From assembly GCF_022179765.1 (NCBI RefSeq), contig NZ_BPRE01000017.1, forward strand, positions 1 to 64,000: a DNA stretch of 64,000 nucleotides, in the 5' to 3' direction. The notes under the pieces are model-generated. The model made no database searches and was not told the origin of the DNA. It saw only the letters and a program-made list of their open reading frames with translations. This DNA is from Methylorubrum suomiense. GTDB lineage: Bacteria; Pseudomonadota; Alphaproteobacteria; Rhizobiales; Beijerinckiaceae. This document shows, in pieces, positions 57,854 to 64,000 of this stretch; position 1 is the stretch's first letter, and the number at the start of each line of letters is the position of its first letter. The position numbers and the translations under genes were made by a program.

Positions 57854-58969
57854 TCACGCGCCGAGCCCGGCCACGCCCTCGATCGACCAATCCCATTTGT
57901 AGAGGTCCATCTCGCTCATCGTCTGGCCCGCCGGGACGCGCACCTTGCCCTTGTTGTCGCGAATCTCACCGGCGAAGGGATTGAAGCCGCCGCTCAACAT
58001 CTTCTCGCGCACGGCATCGGCTTGCTTGGCCACCGCCTCCGGCACGGTCTCGCCCCAGACGTCGCGATCGACGCCCTTGCCGAGCGGCAGGATGGTGGCC
58101 TTGGGCTCCCAGGTCCCGGCGAGCCGCTTGGCCACCTGATCGACGTAGTACGCCTTCAGATCGATGACGACCGAAGAGACATAGGCCTTCGGGCCGAACC
58201 GGCGCATGTCGGTGTTCCACATCGCCGCCTTGATGCCGCGCTGCTCGGCGATCTGGAGGTAGCCGGCTTCGTCCATGATCCCGAACAGGAAGTCGCAGCC
58301 GTTATTGGCGAGCGCCACGCCCGCCTGGGTGGCCGCCTGCGGATCGAACCACGAATTGATCGTCACGACCTGAAGCGTCGCCTCGGGCTTCACCGAGCGC
58401 GCGCCCATGAGAAACGCGTTGGTCGAAGCGTAGCACGAGGTCACCGGGAAGGACGCGACGTAACCGAGCTTTCCGGTCTTGCTCATCAGGCCCGCCGCGA
58501 CGCCGATCACGTAGGTCGGGTACCAGTGGGCGAAGTAATACCAGCCGAGGTTTTCCTCTAGGCTACTGCCGTTGCATTCCATGAAGGCGATGCCGCGGTT
58601 GCGCTTGGTCACGTCCTTGTAGAAGTCGCCGTATTGCGACGTGGCGAAGATCAGGTTCGCCTTCTGCGTCGCGAATTGGCGGAAGGTGCGGGTGGCATCC
58701 GCCGAGTAGGGGATCGACTCGACGAACAGCGTCTTGGCCTTCGGAAACGCGGCCTGGACGGCCTTCATTCCCTGGTCGTGGCTCCAGGTCCAACCCTCGT
58801 CATTCACCGGTCCGACATGGCCGAAGGCGATGACCGCATCCTTCTCGGCGACGGCCGGAAAGCTGGCGGCCTGCGCCCCACGGAGACTTGGCGGGAGGAG
58901 GAGCCCCGCACCAGCGGCGGTCCCGAGGCCGAGGAGGCGTCGGCGATCGATCGACAGTGCACTCTTCAC
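57854..58969 (-). CDS. BMP-family substrate-binding protein
   Basis: The 371-aa lipobox-free, Tat-signal protein (RRRLLGLGTAAGAG near residues 10-23, cleavage near 38) has the BMP/Med fold: V-G-P-V-N-D-E-G-W-T-W-S-H-D-Q-G near 51-66, and GYVASFPVTSCYASTNAFLM (about 170-189). Families bind purine nucleosides, nucleobases or riboses. GTG 58969 follows GGAGAA; a second GTG one codon earlier is also possible. It is the first gene of the leftward operon, ahead of the ATPase and permeases. Confidence 0.9.
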   Translation of the reverse strand: MKSALSIDRRRLLGLGTAAGAGLLLPPSLRGAQAASFPAVAEKDAVIAFGHVGPVNDEGWTWSHDQGMKAVQAAFPKAKTLFVESIPYSADATRTFRQFATQKANLIFATSQYGDFYKDVTKRNRGIAFMECNGSSLEENLGWYYFAHWYPTYVIGVAAGLMSKTGKLGYVASFPVTSCYASTNAFLMGARSVKPEATLQVVTINSWFDPQAATQAGVALANNGCDFLFGIMDEAGYLQIAEQRGIKAAMWNTDMRRFGPKAYVSSVVIDLKAYYVDQVAKRLAGTWEPKATILPLGKGVDRDVWGETVPEAVAKQADAVREKMLSGGFNPFAGEIRDNKGKVRVPAGQTMSEMDLYKWDWSIEGVAGLGA

Positions 58970-58972
58970 CAC

Positions 58973-59581
58973 TGTTCTCCTTCGGTCCCGCACGCGGCGA
59001 TGCGCCCTCTGCATCCGGGCATGCGGCTCTGCCCCCGCGAATTTCCGCAAGTTCCGTGCCCAAGCACGGCAGGGGGCCCGTGAACCGTCCCATCCTGGCG
59101 GCTCGGCCGATCTCGCTGGACCGGTGCGTGCGCATCTGGAGACCCGGCCCGGCGCCCGGGCTTCGTCGAATGCGGCAAGCAGGAGGTTGGTAGGCACGCG
59201 TCTCCCTCGGCGGCCACAGCGCCTTTTACCCGCTGCCACGCCATCGGCGCGGAAGCCGACGGGGGTGGCGCGAATGATGCAAGCCGCCACGATCGTGAGC
59301 CGAAGCCTGCGCGGGGCGTATCGGTCCCGATGCGGTTCGCAGCGTGCCGGATTCCACCGGCTGCACGGAATGGGGTCTGCTCAAGTTTTGGATATGCGCG
59401 CGACGTCACTCGTGAGCCGGATTCGCGGACGGGGCCCCGAACCGGCCCGCGATCTCTCCGCAGGCGAGACGTCACCGGCTTCGGGCCGGATCGCCCTGGT
59501 CCAGGGGGCCGATTTCGCCCGCCGGAACGAGGGCGCGGCCGGGTCCGCATCCGGTCGGCCCGCCGCCAGAGCGGCGTGCTA
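58973..59581. promoter_or_regulatory. Divergent regulatory region of the catabolic locus, no gene seen
   Basis: About 610 bp separates the leftward importer operon from the rightward Rieske/GST operon. Both operons start here, so it should hold back-to-back promoters. No local regulator gene is present and I see no clear -35/-10 or riboswitch-like fold. Open frames across it are high-G+C shadows. Confidence 0.4.
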
Positions 59582-59860
59582 ATGCGGCGGCAGGCTTTGC
59601 TCGCCTTCAGCGGCAGATTCCGGCCGGAGAGTTTCCTGGCCTTCATGGATGCACGGGCGCGGCTGCTCGATCTGGTGCTGCGCCCGCGCCGGAGCGGCCC
59701 GGACCGCGTGGAGGTGATCGTCGACGGCGAGGACGCCCTGATCGGCATGTTCGAGATGGCCTGCAGCCTCGGGCCGATCGACTGCCTCGTCCTCGACGTC
59801 GCGGAACTCGCCGAGGCGAGCGTTCCACCGCCCGCGACACGGGAAGAGGAGGGCGCATGA
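59582..59860 (+). CDS. Acylphosphatase-fold small protein
   Basis: The 92-aa protein fits the alpha/beta acylphosphatase frame: a first strand LLAFSGRFRPESFLAFM, a helix, RVEVIVDGEDALIGMFEMA (about 43-61) and CSLGPIDCLVLDV. The usual catalytic loop G-x-V-Q-G-V-x-x-R is not intact, so catalysis by acylphosphatase chemistry is doubtful. Its stop overlaps the Rieske gene start by 4 nt, suggesting a dedicated partner or folding aid in the same complex. Confidence 0.6.
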   Translation: MRRQALLAFSGRFRPESFLAFMDARARLLDLVLRPRRSGPDRVEVIVDGEDALIGMFEMACSLGPIDCLVLDVAELAEASVPPPATREEEGA

Positions 59861-60537
59861 GCGATCCGGGCCAGCCGCAGGGATGGTACGCGGTGGCGCT
59901 CGCTGCCGACCTCGATCCCGGCACCTCCGCGGGCACGCGCCTGTTCGGTGCCGAACTCGTCGTCTGGCGCGACGCGGCCGGGTCCGCCCATGTGTGGGAG
60001 GACCGCTGCCCCCATCGCGGCATGCGCCTCAGCTTCGGCTTCGTGCGCGGCGATCACATCGCCTGCCTCTATCACGGCTGGCAGTACGACGCGGCCGGGC
60101 AATGCCGCTACATTCCGGCCCATCCCGACCTCGCGGTCAGCCCGATGATCCGGGCTCGGACCTACGCGTCTCTGGAGCGCCTGGGTCTCGTCTGGGCCGC
60201 CTGGGGCGAGGAGCCGGGACCACCGCCGGATGCCGGTGCGGACAGCCTGACGCCGCTGCGCAGTCTCTATCTCGATCGGCCCGCCGCCAGGGTCCGGACG
60301 GCATTCGCGGACGCATCTAAAGGCGGTCTCGCTTCCGGCCTCCTGCGCACCACGCTCGCCGAGATACCGGTCTTGGTGGCCGTCCAGCCGCTCGCCGATG
60401 ATCGCTGCGCCGCCCACTTTCTCATCGATCGGCCAAGCGATGCCCTGACGCGCTCGGACCGAGCGCGTGTCGCGAGCGCTTGCATGGCTTGGCGCCGGTC
60501 GGTCGAGGCACGAAGCGGGGAGAGGGCCGCCTCGTGA
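59857..60537 (+). CDS. Rieske [2Fe-2S] protein without catalytic domain
   Basis: The 226-aa protein has a complete Rieske motif: C51-P-H53 in DRCPHRG and C70-L-Y-H73 in ACLYHGWQYD. The surrounding fold (WYAVALAADL at the start, GLVWAAWGEEP near 110) is that of the Rieske half of ring-hydroxylases. The C-terminal 100 residues lack the N/D-x2-H-x4-H iron site. It is therefore the complement of the Rieske-less oxygenase in the other operon, and comparable to the N-terminal Rieske domain of NdmD. It overlaps the acylphosphatase-like gene and the GST gene by 4 nt each. Confidence 0.88.
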   Translation: MSDPGQPQGWYAVALAADLDPGTSAGTRLFGAELVVWRDAAGSAHVWEDRCPHRGMRLSFGFVRGDHIACLYHGWQYDAAGQCRYIPAHPDLAVSPMIRARTYASLERLGLVWAAWGEEPGPPPDAGADSLTPLRSLYLDRPAARVRTAFADASKGGLASGLLRTTLAEIPVLVAVQPLADDRCAAHFLIDRPSDALTRSDRARVASACMAWRRSVEARSGERAAS

Positions 60538-61163
60538 GCCTGACCCTCTACGACTACGAACTCGACGAGAACGGATACAAGGTCCGGCTGCTGCTCGGCG
60601 CCCTCGGGTTGCCGCACGCGACGGTCGCCGTCGACATGATCCCCGGGGCCGAGCAGACGCGGGCGCCGCTGATCGACCTCAATCCCCTCGGCACGCTGCC
60701 CATTCTCGTCGACGGGGAGACGGTCCTGCGCGAGGCGGAAGCGATCCTCCTCTACCTCGCACAGAGGTTCGACCCGGGCGGACCATGGCTGCCGCGGGAG
60801 CCGGACGCGTTCGGGCGGACGATGGCATGGCTCGTCTTCGCCGCGCGCGATCTCCATGCCGCGACGCTCGCGCGACGCACGGCGATGTTCGACGTCCCGG
60901 GCGATGCCATCGCCCTTGAGCGCGCATCGCGCGACGCCTTCCGCGCCATGGAGGATCACATGGTGCTCCAGGCCATCGCGGATGCGGGCTTCTTCGTGGG
61001 TGCGACCGCGACGCTGGCCGATCTGGCCTTGTTTCCCGCCTTCGCCCTCTCGCGCGACCACGGCATCGACCACGAGGCCTACCCGGCCCTGCGCCGCTGG
61101 GCGCGCCGGGTGCGGGCCCTCCCGGGCTTTCGGACGATGCCCGGCATTCCGGACTACCACTGA
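60534..61163 (+). CDS. Glutathione S-transferase-like protein (NdmE-like position)
   Basis: The 209-aa protein has the thioredoxin-like N-terminal domain (LTLYDYELDENGYKVRLLLG; the usual Ser/Cys position is Asn or Gly), the cis-Pro segment NPLGTLPILVDG, the glutathione-binding EAEAILLYLAQRF, and an all-helical C-terminal domain. GTG 60534 overlaps the Rieske gene. In the caffeine NdmCDE complex, the GST homologue NdmE is a structural partner of a Rieske-less oxygenase and a Rieske protein. The gene pairing here suggests the same role, rather than conventional detoxification. Confidence 0.85.
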   Translation: MSLTLYDYELDENGYKVRLLLGALGLPHATVAVDMIPGAEQTRAPLIDLNPLGTLPILVDGETVLREAEAILLYLAQRFDPGGPWLPREPDAFGRTMAWLVFAARDLHAATLARRTAMFDVPGDAIALERASRDAFRAMEDHMVLQAIADAGFFVGATATLADLALFPAFALSRDHGIDHEAYPALRRWARRVRALPGFRTMPGIPDYH

Positions 61164-61206
61164 TCGGACCGTATCGAGGGTTTGCCGTGAAGAAGGGCTC
61201 TTTCGC

Positions 61207-61707
61207 ATGACGCCTGCGACCGTCGACGCGGTGATCCGAGGTCTGAAGAAGGCGGGCGTGTCGATCGCCTGCTACCTTCCGGACTCGTTGTTCCGCCCGC
61301 TCTACCCGGCGCTCGACGCCGATCCCGATATCCGCACCATCCCGGTGACGAACGAGGGGGAGGGCGCCGCGATCTGCGGCGGCGTGTTCCTCTCGGGCAA
61401 GCGCGCGGTGCTCGTCATGGAGAATTCGGGGCTCCGCGCCTCCGTCGAGCCGCTGGCGCGGATGGGGCTCGGCGCCGGCATCCCCGTCGTCATGCTGATG
61501 AGCTACCGGGGCGAGCTCGGCGAGAACAATTGGTGGGCGATCCCGCACGGCATCACCATGGAGCCGGTGCTCCAGGCGCTGCGCGTGCCCTACGCGGTCG
61601 TGCGCGAGGAGGAGGAGATCGAGCGGACGATCGAGGCGGCCTACGCCTCCGCCTACGCCTCCTACTACCACACGGCCATCGTCCTCGGCGGGAGGCTCGT
61701 GCGATGA
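61207..61707 (+). CDS. ThDP-dependent decarboxylase, alpha subunit (ComD-like)
   Basis: The 166-aa protein is the PYR half of a two-gene ThDP enzyme. It has VTNEGEGAAICGGVFLSGKR (about 47-66), with the cofactor-activating Glu in N-E-G-E-G, and V-V-M-L-M-S-Y-R-G-E-L-G-E near 96-108. Sulfopyruvate and phosphonopyruvate decarboxylases have this arrangement. It needs the beta subunit, whose gene overlaps by 4 nt. Here a 2-oxo acid arising from the catabolic substrate is a likely target, but specificity is not visible. Confidence 0.8.
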   Translation: MTPATVDAVIRGLKKAGVSIACYLPDSLFRPLYPALDADPDIRTIPVTNEGEGAAICGGVFLSGKRAVLVMENSGLRASVEPLARMGLGAGIPVVMLMSYRGELGENNWWAIPHGITMEPVLQALRVPYAVVREEEEIERTIEAAYASAYASYYHTAIVLGGRLVR

Positions 61708-62315
61708 TGACGCGCTACGACTGCATGCGGGCGTTGGCCGCGCGGCTCAGCGACGAACTCATCATCCTCTCCCTCGGGGGCAGCGTCGACGAGTGGTACG
61801 ACGCGGCCCCGCACATGCGAGCGGCGAGCCTGTTTCAGCAACAGCTGGGCTGCGTGACGCCGCAGGCCTTCGGGCTTGCGGCCGGGTTGCCGCACCGACG
61901 GATCGTCTCGCTCGACACCGATGGCGGGCTGCTGTTCAACCTCGGCATTCTGGCCACGCTCGCCAACGAGCGGCCTAGGAACCTGTTCGTCGTCGTCTGG
62001 GACAACGAGCGCTACCAGTCGATCGGCGGTCCGCCGACACACACCGCGAAAGGCCTCGTCGACCTCGCGGCGATGGCCCGCGGCGCGGGGATCGAGCAGG
62101 CTCATACGGCGCGCGATCTCGACGCATTCGACCGGCACTGTGTCGAGGGGCTCGCGGCGCAGGAACCCTACCTCGTCGTCGCCAAGGTCGACGGGAGCGT
62201 GCGGGCCGGCATCCGGCGCAAGCACAGCGACGGGCGCGAGGACAAGTACATCTTCGTGCGCCATGTCGAGGCCACCGAAGGCATCACCATCATGGGCCCG
62301 AGCGAGCACAATTGA
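61704..62315 (+). CDS. ThDP-dependent decarboxylase, beta subunit (ComE-like)
   Basis: The 203-aa protein is the PP half: S-L-D-T-D-G-G-L-L-F-N-L-G near 71-83 is the Mg-pyrophosphate motif (G-D-G type, here T-D-G), ending with VVVWDNERYQ (about 98-107) where the motif's second Asn/Asp lies. A Lys/His-rich C-terminal helix follows. ATG 61704 (with a second ATG one codon on) overlaps the alpha gene by 4 nt; its stop overlaps the GMC oxidoreductase start. Confidence 0.8.
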   Translation: MMTRYDCMRALAARLSDELIILSLGGSVDEWYDAAPHMRAASLFQQQLGCVTPQAFGLAAGLPHRRIVSLDTDGGLLFNLGILATLANERPRNLFVVVWDNERYQSIGGPPTHTAKGLVDLAAMARGAGIEQAHTARDLDAFDRHCVEGLAAQEPYLVVAKVDGSVRAGIRRKHSDGREDKYIFVRHVEATEGITIMGPSEHN

Positions 62316-63901
62316 TGCTGGCCGACGCCGATGCCCTAAAACCCGCCTACGACGTGCTCGTCGCCGGCGCCGGCACCGGGGGCTGCGTCGTGGCCGGGCG
62401 CCTTACCGAAGCCGGACTATCGGTGCTGCTCATCGAAGCCGGCCCGCCGAGCGACGGGCATCCTGCGATCGCCGATGCGGGCGCCTGGGCGAGCCTGCTC
62501 GGCGGGCCCTGCGATTGGGGTCTCTCCTACGCGCCGGGCCCATACGTGGATGGCCGGATCATCGCCATCCCGCGGGGCAAGGTGCTCGGCGGCTCGAGCA
62601 GCATCAACGCGATGCTGTGGAACCGCGGCCACCCGTCCGACTACGACGGCTGGGCCGAGAGCGGCGCGGTGGGTTGGGACTTCGCCTCGGTCCTTCCCTA
62701 TTTCCGGCGCGCCGAGGATTGGGAGGGCGGCGAGACCCCGCTTCGCGGCGCGGGCGGGCCGCTGCGGATCGAGACCCCGCCCGATCCGCACCCGGTCGCC
62801 CGCGCCCTGATCGCCGCCGCCGCCGAGAAGGGGTGGCCGGTGCTGGCGGACGCCAACGGGCCGGACAACGAGGGCGCGGCGCTCGCCAATCTCAACATGC
62901 GGGACGGGCGGCGCTGGAGCGTGGTCGATGGCTATATCCGGCCCCATGCCGGGAACCCGCGCCTGACCGTGCTGACCGGCTCGACCGTCTTGTCCCTGCT
63001 GTTCGAGGCGGGGCGCTGCGTCGGGCTGCGCCACGCGCTCGACGGGCGCGTCGTCGAGACACGGGCCGGGCACGAGACCGTACTGGCGTTGGGCGCGGTC
63101 GAGACGCCGTGCCTGCTGATGCGTTCGGGCATCGGCGATCCGGCCGAACTTGCACGGCTCGGGATTCCGACGCGTCTCGGCCTGCCGGGCGTCGGGCGCA
63201 ACCTCCAGGACCATCCGCTCCTGATGGGCATCAACTTTTCCGCGCGCGCGCCGCTCGGGCCCGTTCGCGACAACGGTGGCGGCGCGCTCCTGAACTGGCG
63301 CAGCCGCGACGGCCTTGCCGCGCCGGACCTCCACGCCTTCGTGGTGCAGGGCCCCCATGCCGGGCCGGACCTCGCGGCGACGGCCGATCTCACGGGGCCG
63401 GTCTTCGCCGTCTCGCCGGGTCTGATGGGCTCGAAGAGCGTCGGATACCTTCGGATGGAGGGCCCCGAGCCCGGAGATCCGGTGACGCTCCAGCCCCATT
63501 ACCTCGCGGAAGCCTCCGACCGCGCCGCTCTGTCCAGCTCGGTCGACACCATCCTCGATCTGGCCGAGACCGCCGCCTTCCGGGCCCTCGGCGCCGCACC
63601 GCTGATCCCGCACGGCCGCCTCGGGCAGGCGGAGAGCGAGCGCTTCGTCCGGGCGGCTTGCTCGACCTTCTTCCACACGAGCGGCACCTGCGCGATGGGC
63701 GTCGGTTCGGAGGCGGTGGTCGATCCGGCCCTGAACCTGCATGGCGTCCCGGGCCTTCGCATCGCCGACGCCTCGGTGATGCCCATCATTCCGACGGGCA
63801 ACACGCAGGCCCCCGTCGTGATGATCGCCGAGCGGGCCGCCGAGTGGATCGCACAGGGCGGACCGGGCAAGCCGCGTGACACGAGGATGGAACGCGCATG
63901 A
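62315..63901 (+). CDS. GMC-family FAD oxidoreductase
   Basis: The 528-aa protein has the N-terminal dinucleotide motif VLVAGAGTGGCVVAGRL and E-A-G near 43, the GMC signature RGKVLGGSSSINAMLWNRG (about 85-103), and the C-terminal catalytic region FFHTSGTCAMG with the active-site His, then NTQAPVVMIAERA. Family members oxidise alcohols such as choline to aldehydes. ATG 62315 overlaps the previous stop; the TTG three nt earlier is less likely. It ends 4 nt inside the next gene. Confidence 0.9.
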   Translation: MLADADALKPAYDVLVAGAGTGGCVVAGRLTEAGLSVLLIEAGPPSDGHPAIADAGAWASLLGGPCDWGLSYAPGPYVDGRIIAIPRGKVLGGSSSINAMLWNRGHPSDYDGWAESGAVGWDFASVLPYFRRAEDWEGGETPLRGAGGPLRIETPPDPHPVARALIAAAAEKGWPVLADANGPDNEGAALANLNMRDGRRWSVVDGYIRPHAGNPRLTVLTGSTVLSLLFEAGRCVGLRHALDGRVVETRAGHETVLALGAVETPCLLMRSGIGDPAELARLGIPTRLGLPGVGRNLQDHPLLMGINFSARAPLGPVRDNGGGALLNWRSRDGLAAPDLHAFVVQGPHAGPDLAATADLTGPVFAVSPGLMGSKSVGYLRMEGPEPGDPVTLQPHYLAEASDRAALSSSVDTILDLAETAAFRALGAAPLIPHGRLGQAESERFVRAACSTFFHTSGTCAMGVGSEAVVDPALNLHGVPGLRIADASVMPIIPTGNTQAPVVMIAERAAEWIAQGGPGKPRDTRMERA

Positions 63902-64000
63902 GCACCGACCGCATCCTCGCCGCCGACCTCGTGGTCACGATGGACCCGGAGAACCGCGTCGTCACCGACGGGGCGGTCTTGGTCCAAGGGAGCCGCATCG
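63898..64000 (+). CDS. Second amidohydrolase, N-terminus only
   Basis: The frame starts with ATG 63898, overlapping the GMC stop (ATGA), and gives MSTDRILAADLVVTMDPENR, then VVTDGAVLVQGSRI. This is the typical first strand pair of urease-superfamily amidohydrolases before the metal-binding H-x-H. The rest lies beyond the right edge. It may be a second deaminase of the same pathway. Confidence 0.7.
   Translation, partial: MSTDRILAADLVVTMDPENRVVTDGAVLVQGSRI

Noticed and set aside
58973..59581. Purine riboswitch before the importer or Rieske operon
   Set aside because: Attractive from context, but I could not find a conserved purine-aptamer core or a convincing three-way junction by eye.
1..64000. 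CRISPR array, toxin-antitoxin pair or retron
   Set aside because: No spaced direct repeats, no convincing toxin-antitoxin pair and no reverse transcriptase were found; short repeats seen are the phage operators.

Overview
The window is GC-rich (roughly two-thirds G+C in most genes) and has the gene content of an alphaproteobacterium of the Hyphomicrobiales: glnD and glnE, a hemP-hmuTUV haem operon, a GapR-type (DUF2312) protein, Tat-exported binding proteins and frequent GTG starts. The whole gene set looks most like Methylobacteriaceae (Methylobacterium/Methylorubrum), but that placement is inferred from gene content, with no 16S or marker search behind it.

Layout. (1) About 1-18,992 is one arm of an integrated phage-like element. 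A leftward operon (DNA methyltransferase, RusA, GapR-like, gp49/gp66-like) is followed by an HNH-AP2 endonuclease and small membrane ORFs. Next comes a lambda-like switch: a self-cleaving repressor, a divergent Cro-like gene and an operator array. A long rightward early operon follows (acyl carrier protein, TerB-like protein, HNH nuclease, SMC-like ATPase with YqaJ exonuclease, ASCH, HAD and others), ending in excisionase and tyrosine integrase. The element stops at the 3' 45 nt of a tRNA-Thr(GGT) gene, so the right attachment site is visible. No capsid, tail or terminase gene is present; they would have to lie to the left of base 1. (2) 18,993-21,060 is a scar: AT-richer DNA with one cargo methyltransferase, closed by a decayed second copy of the integrase-side att region. 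It looks like an older related element at the same tRNA. (3) 21,150-30,095 holds a small carrier-protein/FkbH-type cluster, a spermidine-synthase-like protein, a DUF4173 membrane protein with a two-component system, and grpE. (4) 30,350-51,551 is ordinary chromosome: glnD, an Ssu-type sulfonate/nitrate-family ABC importer with a LysE exporter, OsmC, a two-component system, glnE, oxalate decarboxylase, a DEDDh exonuclease with a SWIM finger, a large AsmA protein, and hemP-hmuTUV. (5) 51,891-64,000 is a divergent catabolic locus running off the right edge.

Region 5 is the most interesting part. It encodes a Rieske-type oxygenase catalytic subunit with no Rieske cluster, a separate Rieske-only protein, and a GST-like protein immediately after that. 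This is the same unusual division of labour as the caffeine N-demethylase complex NdmC/NdmD/NdmE of Pseudomonas putida CBB5. Around it are a BMP-type (nucleoside/purine class) ABC importer, an 8-oxoguanine-deaminase-type amidohydrolase, a two-subunit ThDP decarboxylase, a GMC oxidoreductase and the start of a second amidohydrolase. The simplest reading is uptake and oxidative dismantling of an N-alkylated purine or similar heterocycle; the substrate cannot be read from sequence.

In the phage part, the repressor gene edge and the early promoter share an operator of the form CGCTAC-N5-GTAGCG at 24-25 bp spacing, so one repressor probably controls both. Two early products stand out: an acyl carrier protein, and an 86-aa protein ending in an SSB-like DDIPF tail.
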